DNA of 27,790 nt from a virus (IMGVR_UViG_3300045996_004584:1-27790); one strand, 5' to 3'; numbered from the stretch's first letter, positions 14,544-22,196 are shown. A program made the numbers and translations. The notes: a model not told the origin generated them from the sequence alone.

Positions 14544-17500
14544 GGGTCCAGCTTGAAGGCGAGGAGATCGTCGAGCTGGGCACGACCGAGACGGCGCCCA
14601 CGATCGGCATCATCGATTATAGTCGCCGCGTTACCGACGACTTCGGAACCACCACGGTCGTCGAGCGCGGGTTCGCGCGGCGGCTGTCGGTCCGGCTTTC
14701 GGTGCCGTTCGATGGCGTCGACGCCCTTCAGCGTCGACTGGCAAGCCTTCGCGCCACCTCGGCGCTCTGGGTCGCCGACGAGCGCTATGCCAGCCTCGCA
14801 GTGCAGGGATTCTACAAGGACTTCTCGCTTGACCTGAATGTGCCCCCGGTCAGCTTCTGCACGCTGACGGTCGAGGGGCTGGTCGAAACTGCGCTGCCCG
14901 CCGATCCCGGTGGCGATCCGGCCCCAGTCGGTCAGACGTCAACGCTCCGCCTACTACAGCCCGTCATCATCGATCCTGTCATGCTGACGGCAACGAACGT
15001 GCCGGAGACTGACTATCCCGAGTGGGGGGCGGACACGACCTACGCCCTCGGCGCACGCGTCATGCGTGCTGTCGCGCACAAGGTGTACGAGAGCGTTGTC
15101 GCCGGCAACGTTGGTCACGATCCGTCGGCCGGTGCCACCCAGTGGATCGAGGTCGGGCCAACCAACCGCTGGGCGATGTTTGACGGGGCGCTCGGCACGT
15201 CGACGGTCAAGGCATCCTCGATCATCGTCACGATCGCGCCGGGCACGGTCAACGCTCTGGCGCTGCTCGACGTTTCGGCAACGTCTGTGCGCGTTCAGGC
15301 TACGGGCTATGATCGGACGCTTGCGGTCGGCGCCGGCCCGGTGCTGTTCCTCGACCTGCCGGCGACTGGCGTTGCCTTCACGGTGACGATCACCGGCACC
15401 GAGGTATCCGTCGGCACGCTGCTGATCGGCAAGCTCGTCGGCCTCGGCGTCACCGAGGCATCGCCCACGGCCGGGATTACCGACTTCAGCCGCAAGGAGG
15501 TGGACGACTTCGGCGAGGCGACCATCGTCGAACGGGCATGGGCGAAGCGGATGACCGCGCGCGCACTGATCCGCAGCGATGCGACAGACGCCGTCGTCAA
15601 TCGCGTTGCGACGGTCCGCGCGCGCCCGTCACTATGGATCGGGCAAGATCAGCTCGACAGCCTGACCCTCTACGGGTTCTTCAAGGACTTCTCGGTTGAG
15701 GTCGGCGAGAGCGTAAGCATGCTCTCGCTATCGGTGGAGGGGTTGAGCAAAGCGGCGCCAATCGTCGATACGACGATCGGCTGGAACGACATCATTGATG
15801 ACGATCCGGCCCATCCCAAGCCCGAGGACGGCGCGACCGTCGGCGCGCCAGCCGGGACCGAGGTTGCGGGGCGCCCGGCCGAAACTGTCGTCAGCATGCA
15901 GAACGCGGCTGCGGCTGCGATTTCGGCGGCTGAAGGAATGATCTCCGCCGCTATGGCGCAGATCGCGACGGCGAATGCGGCGCTTGCCACGGCGCAGGCT
16001 GAGATCGACCAAGCACAAACCGACATCATCGCTGCGGGCGGGCAAATCGGCGCAGTCGTCACCCGGCTCGGCAACGCCGAAACGGCGATCACGACCAACG
16101 CGACCGCTATCAGCAATCAGGCGGGCACCCTCGCCAGCCTGAACACCACTGTCGGAACGCTGGGGTCGACCGTCTCGACCCAGTCGACCGCGATCAGCAC
16201 CCTCAACAGCAACTATTCGACGCTCTCGTCTACGGTATCGACGCAGGGTGCCTCGATCACGAGCAACACGTCGGCGATCAGCAATCTGACCGGCAACTTC
16301 GCTAGCCTGACGACTACCGTCGGGGCGAGCACCGAGGCCCGCAATCGCAACCCGAACTTCACCGATTGGCCGGCCGGGTCCTGGCCTGCTCTGTGGACCG
16401 CATGGAACGACATCCCGACGAAGGTACCCGGCGTGGTCGGCACCTATAGCGCCCAGTTCAATGTCGCGCTCAATACGGACTCGGGCATGGTCGCCAACTG
16501 GACGACCGATGCCGCGCTCGACAACGTTCCCGCGGGCGGATGGTGGGTAGTCGAGGCCGACGTGACGCTGGTCGCTGGCGCCCTTCCGGGCGCGGGCGTG
16601 TACTGCGTCATCTACAATGCGTCGACGGTGGCGACGAGCCTCCTGCAACTCGACTTCTCGGCCGATCGCGACAGCACCGGGGCGGCGCAGGGCAACGGCA
16701 CCGCGGGCAAGCGCTACAGCTTCGCCAAGCTGTTTCAGGACGGCGCGGCCGGCACGAAAATCCAGATGTACGCTATGGCAAACTGGACCGGCTTCAACGG
16801 GGCTCGCGCGGCAAAGACGATCAAATTCAACCGCGTGGTCGTGCGTCCGGCGCGGCAGGACGAAATCGAGCTGAACAAGCCGACGACCGGCGTGAAGGCG
16901 TTGGTCACCACGAACGCGAGCGCGATCAGCACGCTCAACGGGCAATTCTCGTCGCTATCGTCGACCGTCTCGACGCAAGGAACGTCGATCAGCACCAATG
17001 CGTCTGCGATCAGCACGCTCAATTCGAATGTCGCGTCGCTATCCTCAACGGTGTCAGCACAAGGATCGAGCATCTCGACGCAGGCGACCGCGATCGGCGG
17101 GCTTCAGGCGATCACCACTATTCAGGACACCCGCTCCACAAACCAGCCGCCCAGCTGGTACTGGGCGAACTATCCGCAGAAGGCGGTCAGGGAGTTCAAG
17201 ACCAGCACGGCGCTGGGCATCGGCGCGCTCGCAGGCGGGACGTATGGCAACCTGACCACGACGACGCCGTGGCAAGATAGCAGCGGCGGCCCGGTGCAAC
17301 AGGTGTTCGTCGCCTATGACGAAAGCGTGGCCTTCTCGCGCTACTCGACTGGCTCGTCGACATGGTCGGCGTGGACCAATTACGTCGGCACGCTCAATTC
17401 GAACGTTGGCACGTTGCAAGGCCAGTACGCCTCCCTGTCGTCGACGGTGTCGACGCAGGGCTCTACGGTGTCGTCCAACTCGACGGCCATCTCGACCCTC

Positions 17501-17902
17501 AACAGCAACTATGCCTCCCTATCGTCGACGGTATCGACGCAAGGGTCGTCGATCAGCTCGCAGGCAAGTTCGATCTCGACGCTGAACAGCAACTATTCGA
17601 GCCTGTCGTCGACCGTGAGTGCGCAGGGCGCTTCGATCAGCAGCCAGTCGACCGCGATCAGCACGCTGAACGGCAACGTCTCGACGCTGTTCGCTCGGGT
17701 CTCCTTGCGCCTTGATGTCAACGGCTACGTCACCGGGTACGAGATCAACAACAGCGGCAGCGTGGGCAATTTCGTCATCAACGCTGACACGTTTGCGATC
17801 GTGAAACCGGGCGGCGGCCAGCGCCTTGAGTGGAGCAACGGGAGCCTGAAGGCTTACTATTCGAACGGTGTCGTCGCGGCCGAGATGGGGGTGTGGTCGT
17901 AA
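14540..17902 (+). CDS. Tail tip/fibre protein with duplicated domain, coiled-coil repeats and C-terminal gpJ-like domain
   Basis: This 1120-residue protein follows the tape measure gene directly. Residues 19-116 and 308-404 are two copies of one domain (both contain '..DFG..T.VER..A.R' and 'GF.KDFS'), about 40% identical by my hand alignment. Between them, residues ~155-190 look like a CBM5/12-type module (YPEWGADTTYALGARVM, then ATQWIEV). Residues ~460-500 are an Ala-rich coiled coil. From residue 524 there are three blocks of 28-residue repeats, separated by a beta-rich insert (~596-780, FTDWPAGSWPALWTAW) and a pyocin-knob-like insert (~858-952, PQKAVREFKTS, STWSAWTNYVG). The end, GNFVINADTFAIVKPGGG, resembles the DUF1983-type end of gpJ-like host-specificity proteins. 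It probably makes the distal tail and contacts the host. Separate gpM, gpL, gpK and gpI genes are absent. Confidence 0.85.
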   Translation: MRVQLEGEEIVELGTTETAPTIGIIDYSRRVTDDFGTTTVVERGFARRLSVRLSVPFDGVDALQRRLASLRATSALWVADERYASLAVQGFYKDFSLDLNVPPVSFCTLTVEGLVETALPADPGGDPAPVGQTSTLRLLQPVIIDPVMLTATNVPETDYPEWGADTTYALGARVMRAVAHKVYESVVAGNVGHDPSAGATQWIEVGPTNRWAMFDGALGTSTVKASSIIVTIAPGTVNALALLDVSATSVRVQATGYDRTLAVGAGPVLFLDLPATGVAFTVTITGTEVSVGTLLIGKLVGLGVTEASPTAGITDFSRKEVDDFGEATIVERAWAKRMTARALIRSDATDAVVNRVATVRARPSLWIGQDQLDSLTLYGFFKDFSVEVGESVSMLSLSVEGLSKAAPIVDTTIGWNDIIDDDPAHPKPEDGATVGAPAGTEVAGRPAETVVSMQNAAAAAISAAEGMISAAMAQIATANAALATAQAEIDQAQTDIIAAGGQIGAVVTRLGNAETAITTNATAISNQAGTLASLNTTVGTLGSTVSTQSTAISTLNSNYSTLSSTVSTQGASITSNTSAISNLTGNFASLTTTVGASTEARNRNPNFTDWPAGSWPALWTAWNDIPTKVPGVVGTYSAQFNVALNTDSGMVANWTTDAALDNVPAGGWWVVEADVTLVAGALPGAGVYCVIYNASTVATSLLQLDFSADRDSTGAAQGNGTAGKRYSFAKLFQDGAAGTKIQMYAMANWTGFNGARAAKTIKFNRVVVRPARQDEIELNKPTTGVKALVTTNASAISTLNGQFSSLSSTVSTQGTSISTNASAISTLNSNVASLSSTVSAQGSSISTQATAIGGLQAITTIQDTRSTNQPPSWYWANYPQKAVREFKTSTALGIGALAGGTYGNLTTTTPWQDSSGGPVQQVFVAYDESVAFSRYSTGSSTWSAWTNYVGTLNSNVGTLQGQYASLSSTVSTQGSTVSSNSTAISTLNSNYASLSSTVSTQGSSISSQASSISTLNSNYSSLSSTVSAQGASISSQSTAISTLNGNVSTLFARVSLRLDVNGYVTGYEINNSGSVGNFVINADTFAIVKPGGGQRLEWSNGSLKAYYSNGVVAAEMGVWS
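14594..15751 (+). repeat. Duplicated ~97-residue domain inside the tail-tip protein
   Basis: Copy A spans 14594-14887 (residues 19-116) and copy B spans 15461-15751 (residues 308-404). My residue-by-residue reading finds about 42 identical positions over 97, with one gap. The DNA of the copies has diverged, so this is an old duplication. Confidence 0.8.
16109..17700 (+). repeat. 28-residue (84-base) coiled-coil repeats in three blocks
   Basis: The unit reads like 'ISTLNSNYASLSSTVSTQG' plus nine more residues rich in Ser and Ile. Blocks lie at about 16109-16330, 16925-17110 and 17405-17700, with two, two and three full copies plus partial ones. Twenty-eight residues equal four heptads, which fits a long trimeric coiled-coil shaft. 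Confidence 0.85.
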
Positions 17903-18204
17903 TGCCGGCCGGATTTCGGGCTCGGGACGAAGCCGCAAACATCACCTTCGATTCGAACAAGACGCCCCTCAAGGTGCTAGGGTATTTCGACATCGGATCG
18001 GGATCAGCCAACGGGACGGCGAACGGGTCGTTCAACGATGCTCGCCTCGCCGACTACCCAAGTCATACGGCGATCAGCTTCGCGATCGACGGCAACTGGC
18101 TGGACGACAACCTAGCGATCGTGACGATTTCGGGAACGACGGTCAGCTGGACGTGGCCGACGGCGAACAGGTCGTTCCAGCGCATGGTCTACGGAATCTT
18201 CTGA
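17902..18204 (+). CDS. Small tail protein with MPAGFR N-terminal motif (first copy)
   Basis: I start at ATG 17902, which overlaps the previous TAA by one base. The longer frame from 17830 would run inside the tail-tip gene. The 100-residue product opens with MPAGFRARDEAANITFDSN and continues with hydrophobic beta-like segments and SGTTVSWTWPTANRSFQRM. I do not recognise a family. Its first 20 residues match the start of the next gene's product, which suggests a common attachment peptide with different distal parts. It is likely a structural part of the tail tip or a fibre subunit, by position. It has no ribosome site of its own and so probably depends on translational coupling. Confidence 0.72.
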   Translation: MPAGFRARDEAANITFDSNKTPLKVLGYFDIGSGSANGTANGSFNDARLADYPSHTAISFAIDGNWLDDNLAIVTISGTTVSWTWPTANRSFQRMVYGIF

Positions 18205-18884
18205 TGCCAGCCGGCTTTCGCTCACGGAAACTCGACGGGAAATTGCAGTTCGATAGCAACTTGCCGTTGATGTACCTCCGCAGGACCGGCTCTGTCGCCA
18301 CGATCGCCTACAGCGGCGCAGAGAGCCTTATTCGCGTGCCGGTCCCCGGTAGCTGGCTAATTACGATCGTCGCCTTTCAGACGAGCGGCTACGTTGTCGG
18401 TTATCAGGGAAGGGACCGCGGCAACAATTATAGCCTGTTCACGTCGAACGCCCCGGCCGGGACGGCGATGAATTACTATGTGTTCGACCTGTCGACCAAC
18501 ATTCCGCCCTCTACCTCAGGATTTCAGACGCGGACGCTGGCTGGCGAAGTGATTTTCAGCAGCCGCTATCGCGTCATGGATATGCTGGCCGCTGGTGCCG
18601 GCACTTGGCCCGGCCGATCGGTGGCGGTCGGTCTCCCGACCGGTGGCGGCGTCAACCAGCATACCGACATCAACCCGGATAGCGGCGGGTACACCTACCA
18701 CCATTATTTCGCGGTCTATGGCGGCTCCGGGGGTGGCGATACGGTGAACTTCGGCGCTGTCGTCATCCAGGACTCGTACGTCTTCAGCCCGAATTACCCT
18801 GACGGTGCGCCGGATTATGATCGGCCGGCGCCGATCCTAGCGATCGACGTTACCGGCGTCCCGATCGGCCAAACCTTCTTCTGA
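18204..18884 (+). CDS. Tail protein with MPAGFR N-terminal motif (second copy)
   Basis: The start is ATG 18204, overlapping the previous stop (TGATG). The open frame begins earlier, at 17868, inside other genes, and that part is a shadow. The 226-residue product starts MPAGFRSRKLDGKLQFDSN, then has a Gly/Ser/Tyr-rich beta section (FQTSGYVVGYQGRDRG, GGYTYHHYFAVYGGSGGGD) typical of phage tail-tip or receptor-binding proteins. I know no exact family. The shared N-terminus with its neighbour suggests both dock to the same site on the tail. A 66-base stretch follows before the next ribosome site. Confidence 0.75.
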   Translation: MPAGFRSRKLDGKLQFDSNLPLMYLRRTGSVATIAYSGAESLIRVPVPGSWLITIVAFQTSGYVVGYQGRDRGNNYSLFTSNAPAGTAMNYYVFDLSTNIPPSTSGFQTRTLAGEVIFSSRYRVMDMLAAGAGTWPGRSVAVGLPTGGGVNQHTDINPDSGGYTYHHYFAVYGGSGGGDTVNFGAVVIQDSYVFSPNYPDGAPDYDRPAPILAIDVTGVPIGQTFF

Positions 18885-18967
18885 CATCGGCGGGGCCGAC
18901 CTCCCGCGAACCTAGCACCACCCCTCGCAGCAGCGAGCTTTCCCGATCCTTGCCCAAGGAGAATGAC

Positions 18968-19252
18968 ATGCGCCTACTTCCGATCGCCTCCGCCCTCGCC
19001 CTGGCCGCTCTGCCGGCCTGCGGCGCAGCCCAGACCACGAAGGTCGACGGCGTCGACGTTCCGGCCGGAATCGACCCTTGTTACAAGCAGTCGCTGACCT
19101 CGAAGAAGGCCGCGGAAATGCGCCGTCGCCTGCTGCGGCAGGGATTCATGGTGACGGTGACGAAGCCGGCGACCGGCGAAACCCGCACCGATGTTCCCGC
19201 CGTCCTGCCCGCCTCGCTGGGGCGTGGGCGGATCGCCGTCAGCGGCTGCTGA
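18968..19252 (+). CDS. Small exported protein or lipoprotein, unknown
   Basis: ATG 18968 is chosen over the upstream in-frame start at 18950 because AAGGAG precedes it and the product then starts with a signal peptide, MRLLPIASALALAALPAC. Cys18 could be a lipidation site (LPAC, with a less usual Pro), or cleavage could follow AAQ. The mature part of about 75 residues is basic in the middle (KKAAEMRRRLLRQGFMVTV) and has Cys residues near the N-terminus and at the very C-terminus, which might form a disulfide. I do not recognise the family. It lies between tail and lysis genes and may act in the periplasm. Confidence 0.7.
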   Translation: MRLLPIASALALAALPACGAAQTTKVDGVDVPAGIDPCYKQSLTSKKAAEMRRRLLRQGFMVTVTKPATGETRTDVPAVLPASLGRGRIAVSGC

Positions 19253-19286
19253 CCTCAAGCCCCACCACCATCGAAAAGGACCGACC

Positions 19287-19553
19287 ATGGCCGACGAAAC
19301 TCCAGCCAAGAGCCCCGAGCAGCTGCTTGCCGAAGCGCAGGAAGCGCAGCGTCAGGCAGACACCGCCCGCGCCGCCCATCTCGCCCCGCTGCGCGCGATC
19401 GTGGACCGCCCGGCGTTCAAGGAAATCTATGAAGGGTTGAACGCTCTCGCGCCGACCTACGCGCTTGAGCTTGGCTTCGCCCACATTCACGGCGTCGCCT
19501 CGATCATGCCGCGCCTGAAGGACTGGCTCGACGGTCAGCCAAAGGCAGAGTGA
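19287..19553 (+). CDS. Small hypothetical protein before the lysis cassette
   Basis: I start at ATG 19287; the frame is open from 19191, but that part overlaps the previous gene. A purine-rich GAAAAGGA precedes the ATG. The 88-residue product is a charged N-terminal helix (PEQLLAEAQEAQRQADTAR) followed by a mixed region (PAFKEIYEGLNALAPTYALE) with no signal peptide or membrane segment, ending LKDWLDGQPKAE. No function is apparent. Its place just before the membrane lysis genes suggests joint late expression. Confidence 0.68.
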   Translation: MADETPAKSPEQLLAEAQEAQRQADTARAAHLAPLRAIVDRPAFKEIYEGLNALAPTYALELGFAHIHGVASIMPRLKDWLDGQPKAE

Positions 19554-19588
19554 CGATCGTAACCGCAGCGTAGAGCAGGAGGCGTTAA

Positions 19589-19855
19589 ATGACCACGCCA
19601 GCGCCACCGCGCGCCAAATGGCTCGACTTCCTGCCCGTGATCTCGCTTGCTGTGGTGCTCGCCGGCATCCTGATCGCGGGCGGCGGGTACATCACCCAGC
19701 TCAAGGAAAACACGCGACGCATCGATCAGCTGGAGGTCGAGGCGCGGGCCGACGCGAAAGCCCGAACCGAGATGCTTCAGCAGCTCGATCTCCGCCTCGC
19801 CCGGATTGAGGTGAAGCTCGAAATGATGGTGCCGCCCAAGGACAAGGCGCGATGA
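19589..19855 (+). CDS. Small membrane protein with coiled coil, lysis-cassette member
   Basis: AGGAGG at about 19578-19583 gives a strong ribosome site for ATG 19589. The 88-residue product has a short cytoplasmic-looking start, one membrane segment at residues ~13-35 (FLPVISLAVVLAGILIAGGG) and then a charged heptad-like helix (QLKENTRRIDQLEVEARAD, LDLRLARIEVKLEMM). One membrane helix plus coiled coil, followed by a second small membrane protein and a muramidase, fits an accessory lysis protein such as a holin partner. I cannot tell which, and a holin proper is also possible. The next gene overlaps its stop by four bases (ATGA). Confidence 0.68.
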   Translation: MTTPAPPRAKWLDFLPVISLAVVLAGILIAGGGYITQLKENTRRIDQLEVEARADAKARTEMLQQLDLRLARIEVKLEMMVPPKDKAR

Positions 19856-20103
19856 CCGGCGACGGCGGGTTGGTGCTGATGCTCTTCGGGGCGCTGGCGC
19901 TGATCTTGTCGCTCACCGAGCGCGTCATCGCGCAGCATCGCTGGCTCGACGCCACCGTCGAGACGGTGCTCGATCCCGCGTTGCGCGCTGCATTCCCGCC
20001 CCCGTCTCAGGCGTGGGAGCTGGAGCGCCTCGTTGCCGAGGCCGGTGCTGCCCTCGAAAGCCAAGAGCTTTGCCGGCAGCAGCAGCGGCGCTCACGCCAC
20101 TAG
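19852..20103 (+). CDS. Small membrane protein, possible holin partner
   Basis: The ATG at 19852 overlaps the previous stop (ATGA). The 83-residue product has one strong hydrophobic segment (GLVLMLFGALALILSL, residues ~6-21) and then a soluble, charged region ending in a very basic tail (CRQQQRRSRH). A single N-terminal membrane segment with a basic C-terminus is seen in some holins and antiholins, but the assignment is weak. The endolysin gene begins 28 bases after the stop. Confidence 0.65.
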   Translation: MTGDGGLVLMLFGALALILSLTERVIAQHRWLDATVETVLDPALRAAFPPPSQAWELERLVAEAGAALESQELCRQQQRRSRH

Positions 20104-20131
20104 ACCTCAACCCCGCCCAAAGGACAGCGAC

Positions 20132-20815
20132 ATGGACATAGCGACGCTTCAGCGGCGCCTGACGACGCTCGGCTATTCGATCTCGATAGACGGGAGATAC
20201 GGCCCGCGCACCCGAGCTGCGGTGCTGGCGGCGCTTACCGATCCGGCCGACACTGCCGTTGTCGCCGCGGACATCAACGGCCTCGCCGAGCAATGGGAGA
20301 TCGAGCCGGCCGCTCTCTGGGCGGTTCGTGATGTCGAGGCGAGCGGCTCCGGTTTCGCCGACGGCCGTCCCAAGCTGCTGTTCGAGCCGCATCGCTTCAG
20401 CCGCGCTACCGGGCATCGCTTCGACGGCTCACACCCGACGATCAGCTACCGCAGCTGGGACCGCACCCGATACCCGGCCAGCCAAGCGGCGCGCTACGAC
20501 CAGCTGCTCGACGCCATCGCCCTCGATGTCGACGCCGGGTTCGCCAGCGCCAGCTACGGCGCATTCCAGATCCTCGGCGAGAATTGGAAGATCTGCGGCG
20601 AAGACGATCCGTTCGACTTCGCGATTACCGAGGCCATGGGCGAGCTTGGCCAGCTGCGCCACTTCACCCGCTTCTGTCACGGTAATGGCCTTGTGCCGGC
20701 GCTGCGGCGCAAGGACTGGGCTGCGTTCGCGCGAGGCTACAACGGCACCGCCTACAAGGTGAATCGCTACGACGAAAAGTTGGCGGCTGCTTACCGCGCG
20801 CGAGGTGGGCGATGA
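20132..20815 (+). CDS. Endolysin: N-acetylmuramidase (DUF3380) with peptidoglycan-binding domain
   Basis: I start at ATG 20132, after AAAGGACAG; an in-frame start at 20033 lies inside the previous gene. The 227-residue product has an N-terminal PG_binding_1-like part (LQRRLTTLGYSISIDGRYGPRTRAAVLAAL, described by residues 6-35) and a DUF3380/N-acetylmuramidase domain from ~50. Landmarks are Glu69 in VRDVEASGSGF (likely catalytic), KLLFEPHRFSRATG, the SYGAFQILGENWKICG block (~141-156), and FARGYNGTAYKVNRYDEKLA (~199-218). The enzyme cuts the glycan backbone of peptidoglycan. There is no signal peptide, so it needs a holin or other release. It sits in the middle of the lysis cassette. Confidence 0.93.
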   Translation: MDIATLQRRLTTLGYSISIDGRYGPRTRAAVLAALTDPADTAVVAADINGLAEQWEIEPAALWAVRDVEASGSGFADGRPKLLFEPHRFSRATGHRFDGSHPTISYRSWDRTRYPASQAARYDQLLDAIALDVDAGFASASYGAFQILGENWKICGEDDPFDFAITEAMGELGQLRHFTRFCHGNGLVPALRRKDWAAFARGYNGTAYKVNRYDEKLAAAYRARGGR

Positions 20816-21120
20816 GCCGCTGGGACTGGACGAGCATCTTCCGGGGCTCGGGCGGCGACTATGAGGTCAACCGCTTCGTCGGCGGCGTGGGGGTGCTGGC
20901 ATATATCGTGACCGTCCCGGCGCTGGTGGCATTCGAGGTCATCGTGCGCGGCCGCGCGTTCGACGTGGTCGCGTTCTGCGCCGCGTACCCGGCCGGGCTG
21001 GGCGTGGCGATCGGCGCGATTGCCGGCGCGGTGGCGATCAAGGATCGGCAGGTTGCCAAGGCGAAGACCGAGACGGCGGCGGCGGCTGTAGTGCAGGCCG
21101 ACGCGGAGGCCCGCTCATGA
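20812..21120 (+). CDS. Small membrane protein, holin candidate
   Basis: ATG 20812 overlaps the endolysin stop by four bases (ATGA). The 102-residue protein has two likely membrane segments: ~24-45 (VGVLAYIVTVPALVAFEVIV) and ~50-74 (VVAFCAAYPAGLGVAIGAIAG). Its end is charged and Ala-rich. Two membrane segments next to the muramidase make it the best holin candidate of the cassette. The 'PaglG..iga.a..va' look is common in phage membrane proteins adjacent to endolysins, and some of these are annotated only as hypothetical. The next gene starts within its stop. Confidence 0.72.
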   Translation: MSRWDWTSIFRGSGGDYEVNRFVGGVGVLAYIVTVPALVAFEVIVRGRAFDVVAFCAAYPAGLGVAIGAIAGAVAIKDRQVAKAKTETAAAAVVQADAEARS

Positions 21121-21515
21121 CCCGCCCGCGTCTCATCATCGGCGGGCTGATCCTGCTCGCCCTGATCGCCGCCGTCTGCGTCATCCGTCGCGGCGGCGAA
21201 AAGGCAGGCGAGGCCAAGGTCACCGCCAAGGTCGAGCGCGAGCACGCGCAGCGCGTCGGCGAGGCGCGCACCGACGAACAAGCCGCCAGCGTCGTTGCCG
21301 ACTCGATCAGCCGCCGCGTCACTCGCGCCGATGACCTTTCAACCGCTGCCGTCCAACGCACCATCAAGGAGCTACGCGATGCTCTCGACACTGTCCCGCC
21401 TGCGCCTGCTGGCGCTCCTGTGCCTGCCGCTCCTGTCGACGGCCTGCGCGACCAGATCAACGCCGGCATCGATCGCGCGAACCGAGCGGCCGACGCTGCC
21501 GAGGCTATCCCCTGA
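21117..21515 (+). CDS. Inner-membrane spanin (Rz-like)
   Basis: The ATG at 21117 overlaps the holin candidate's stop. The 132-residue product has one N-terminal membrane segment (IIGGLILLALIAAVCVI, ~7-23) with a basic anchor, and then a long hydrophilic Ala/Glu/Arg helix up to about residue 88, typical of Rz-type proteins that span the periplasm. A Pro/Ala linker and a short helix follow. The strongest argument is the second reading frame inside its 3' half, starting with a ribosome site and a lipoprotein signal, which is the hallmark of Rz/Rz1 pairs. Spanins fuse the two membranes in the last lysis step. Confidence 0.8.
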   Translation: MTRPRLIIGGLILLALIAAVCVIRRGGEKAGEAKVTAKVEREHAQRVGEARTDEQAASVVADSISRRVTRADDLSTAAVQRTIKELRDALDTVPPAPAGAPVPAAPVDGLRDQINAGIDRANRAADAAEAIP

Positions 21516-21735
21516 ACTGACCAAGGTCGAACGGCTGGCGCCGCTCTCGGGCCGTAAATCCGGCGAGCTGGTCACCGTCGACAAGGGTTGGCTCGGCGAA
21601 GTGCTGGAGCGCCTGGCCGACGCGATCGGCGCCGTCGAACGCGGCAACAATCGCGCGGCCGGGGTGAAGCTGGAGCGCCGCTGTACGGCGGCGATCCTCG
21701 CGACCGGCACGGCCCCGGCCGACTGCCCACGCTGA
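21379..21735 (+). CDS. Outer-membrane spanin lipoprotein (Rz1-like), overlapping Rz
   Basis: I choose ATG 21379 because AAGGAG (21366-21371) sits seven bases before it and the product then begins with a lipoprotein signal, LRLLALLCLPLLSTAC (Cys23 lipidated; the lipobox STAC is imperfect but preceded by Leu). The frame is open from 21295, but that start gives no signal sequence. After the Cys the sequence is Pro-rich (STPASIARTERPTLPRLSP), as in Rz1. The gene shares 137 bases with Rz in another frame and then runs 220 bases further, adding an uncommon C-terminal part of about 73 residues with a helix (GWLGEVLERLADAIGAVE) and two Cys. Classical Rz1 is much shorter. Confidence 0.8.
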   Translation: MLSTLSRLRLLALLCLPLLSTACATRSTPASIARTERPTLPRLSPELTKVERLAPLSGRKSGELVTVDKGWLGEVLERLADAIGAVERGNNRAAGVKLERRCTAAILATGTAPADCPR

Positions 21736-21761
21736 ACACCCTCAATCCCCGGAGACAGACC

Positions 21762-22196
21762 ATGCCCTTCGCACGCGCCATGCAAACCCAGATCCTCAGC
21801 CTCATCCTGCGCGGTGAGGACATCAACGGCATTGCCGTGAGTGACGCCGACCCGATCCCCGATTTCTCGATCTCCCTTCACACTGCCGACCCGACCGACT
21901 TGGGAACGCAGGCGACGAACGAAATCGCGTACACCGGATATGCTCGCCGGGTGTTCGCACGCCTCACTGGCGAGGCGGAGCGCTTCAATGTTGCCGACGG
22001 CGTCGCGAGCCCGTCCGTCCCGCTCGACTTCCCCCAATGCTCGGCCGGTGGCGGCATCGTTACGCATATCGGGATCGGCCTTTTCACCGCAGGCCCCGGC
22101 GTCCTGATGCTTTGCGGCGAGCTGGACGATCCTATTGTGATCGAGCCCGGCGACATTCCCCGCCTCACGACGGCGTCGACCTTCACGCTGCGCTGA
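21762..22196 (+). CDS. Phage tail fibre-type protein
   Basis: I start at ATG 21762, preceded by GGAGACAG; the frame open from 21588 overlaps the spanin gene. The 144-residue product shows a pattern I know from short phage tail-fibre proteins: 'lHtadPt..GtqatnEiaYtGYaR..v' (SLHTADPTDLGTQATNEI, then YTGYARRVFARL), an 'i.Fp......g..vthigig....G.G.ml..g.l' middle (LDFPQCSAGGGIVTHIGIG) and 'i..GdiPrl...tftl' at the end. Such proteins are structural and often adjacent to tail-tip genes; here the gene lies after the lysis cassette. Confidence 0.78.
   Translation: MPFARAMQTQILSLILRGEDINGIAVSDADPIPDFSISLHTADPTDLGTQATNEIAYTGYARRVFARLTGEAERFNVADGVASPSVPLDFPQCSAGGGIVTHIGIGLFTAGPGVLMLCGELDDPIVIEPGDIPRLTTASTFTLR

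Noticed and set aside
15728-16945. A 405-residue minus-strand frame opposite the tail-tip gene
   Set aside because: It is very Arg-rich and mirrors the repeat period of the plus-strand gene, so it is a shadow.
16109-17700. The 84-base periodic repeats as a CRISPR-like or satellite array
   Set aside because: The repeats are in frame, the protein repeat is a coiled-coil unit, and there are no spacers.
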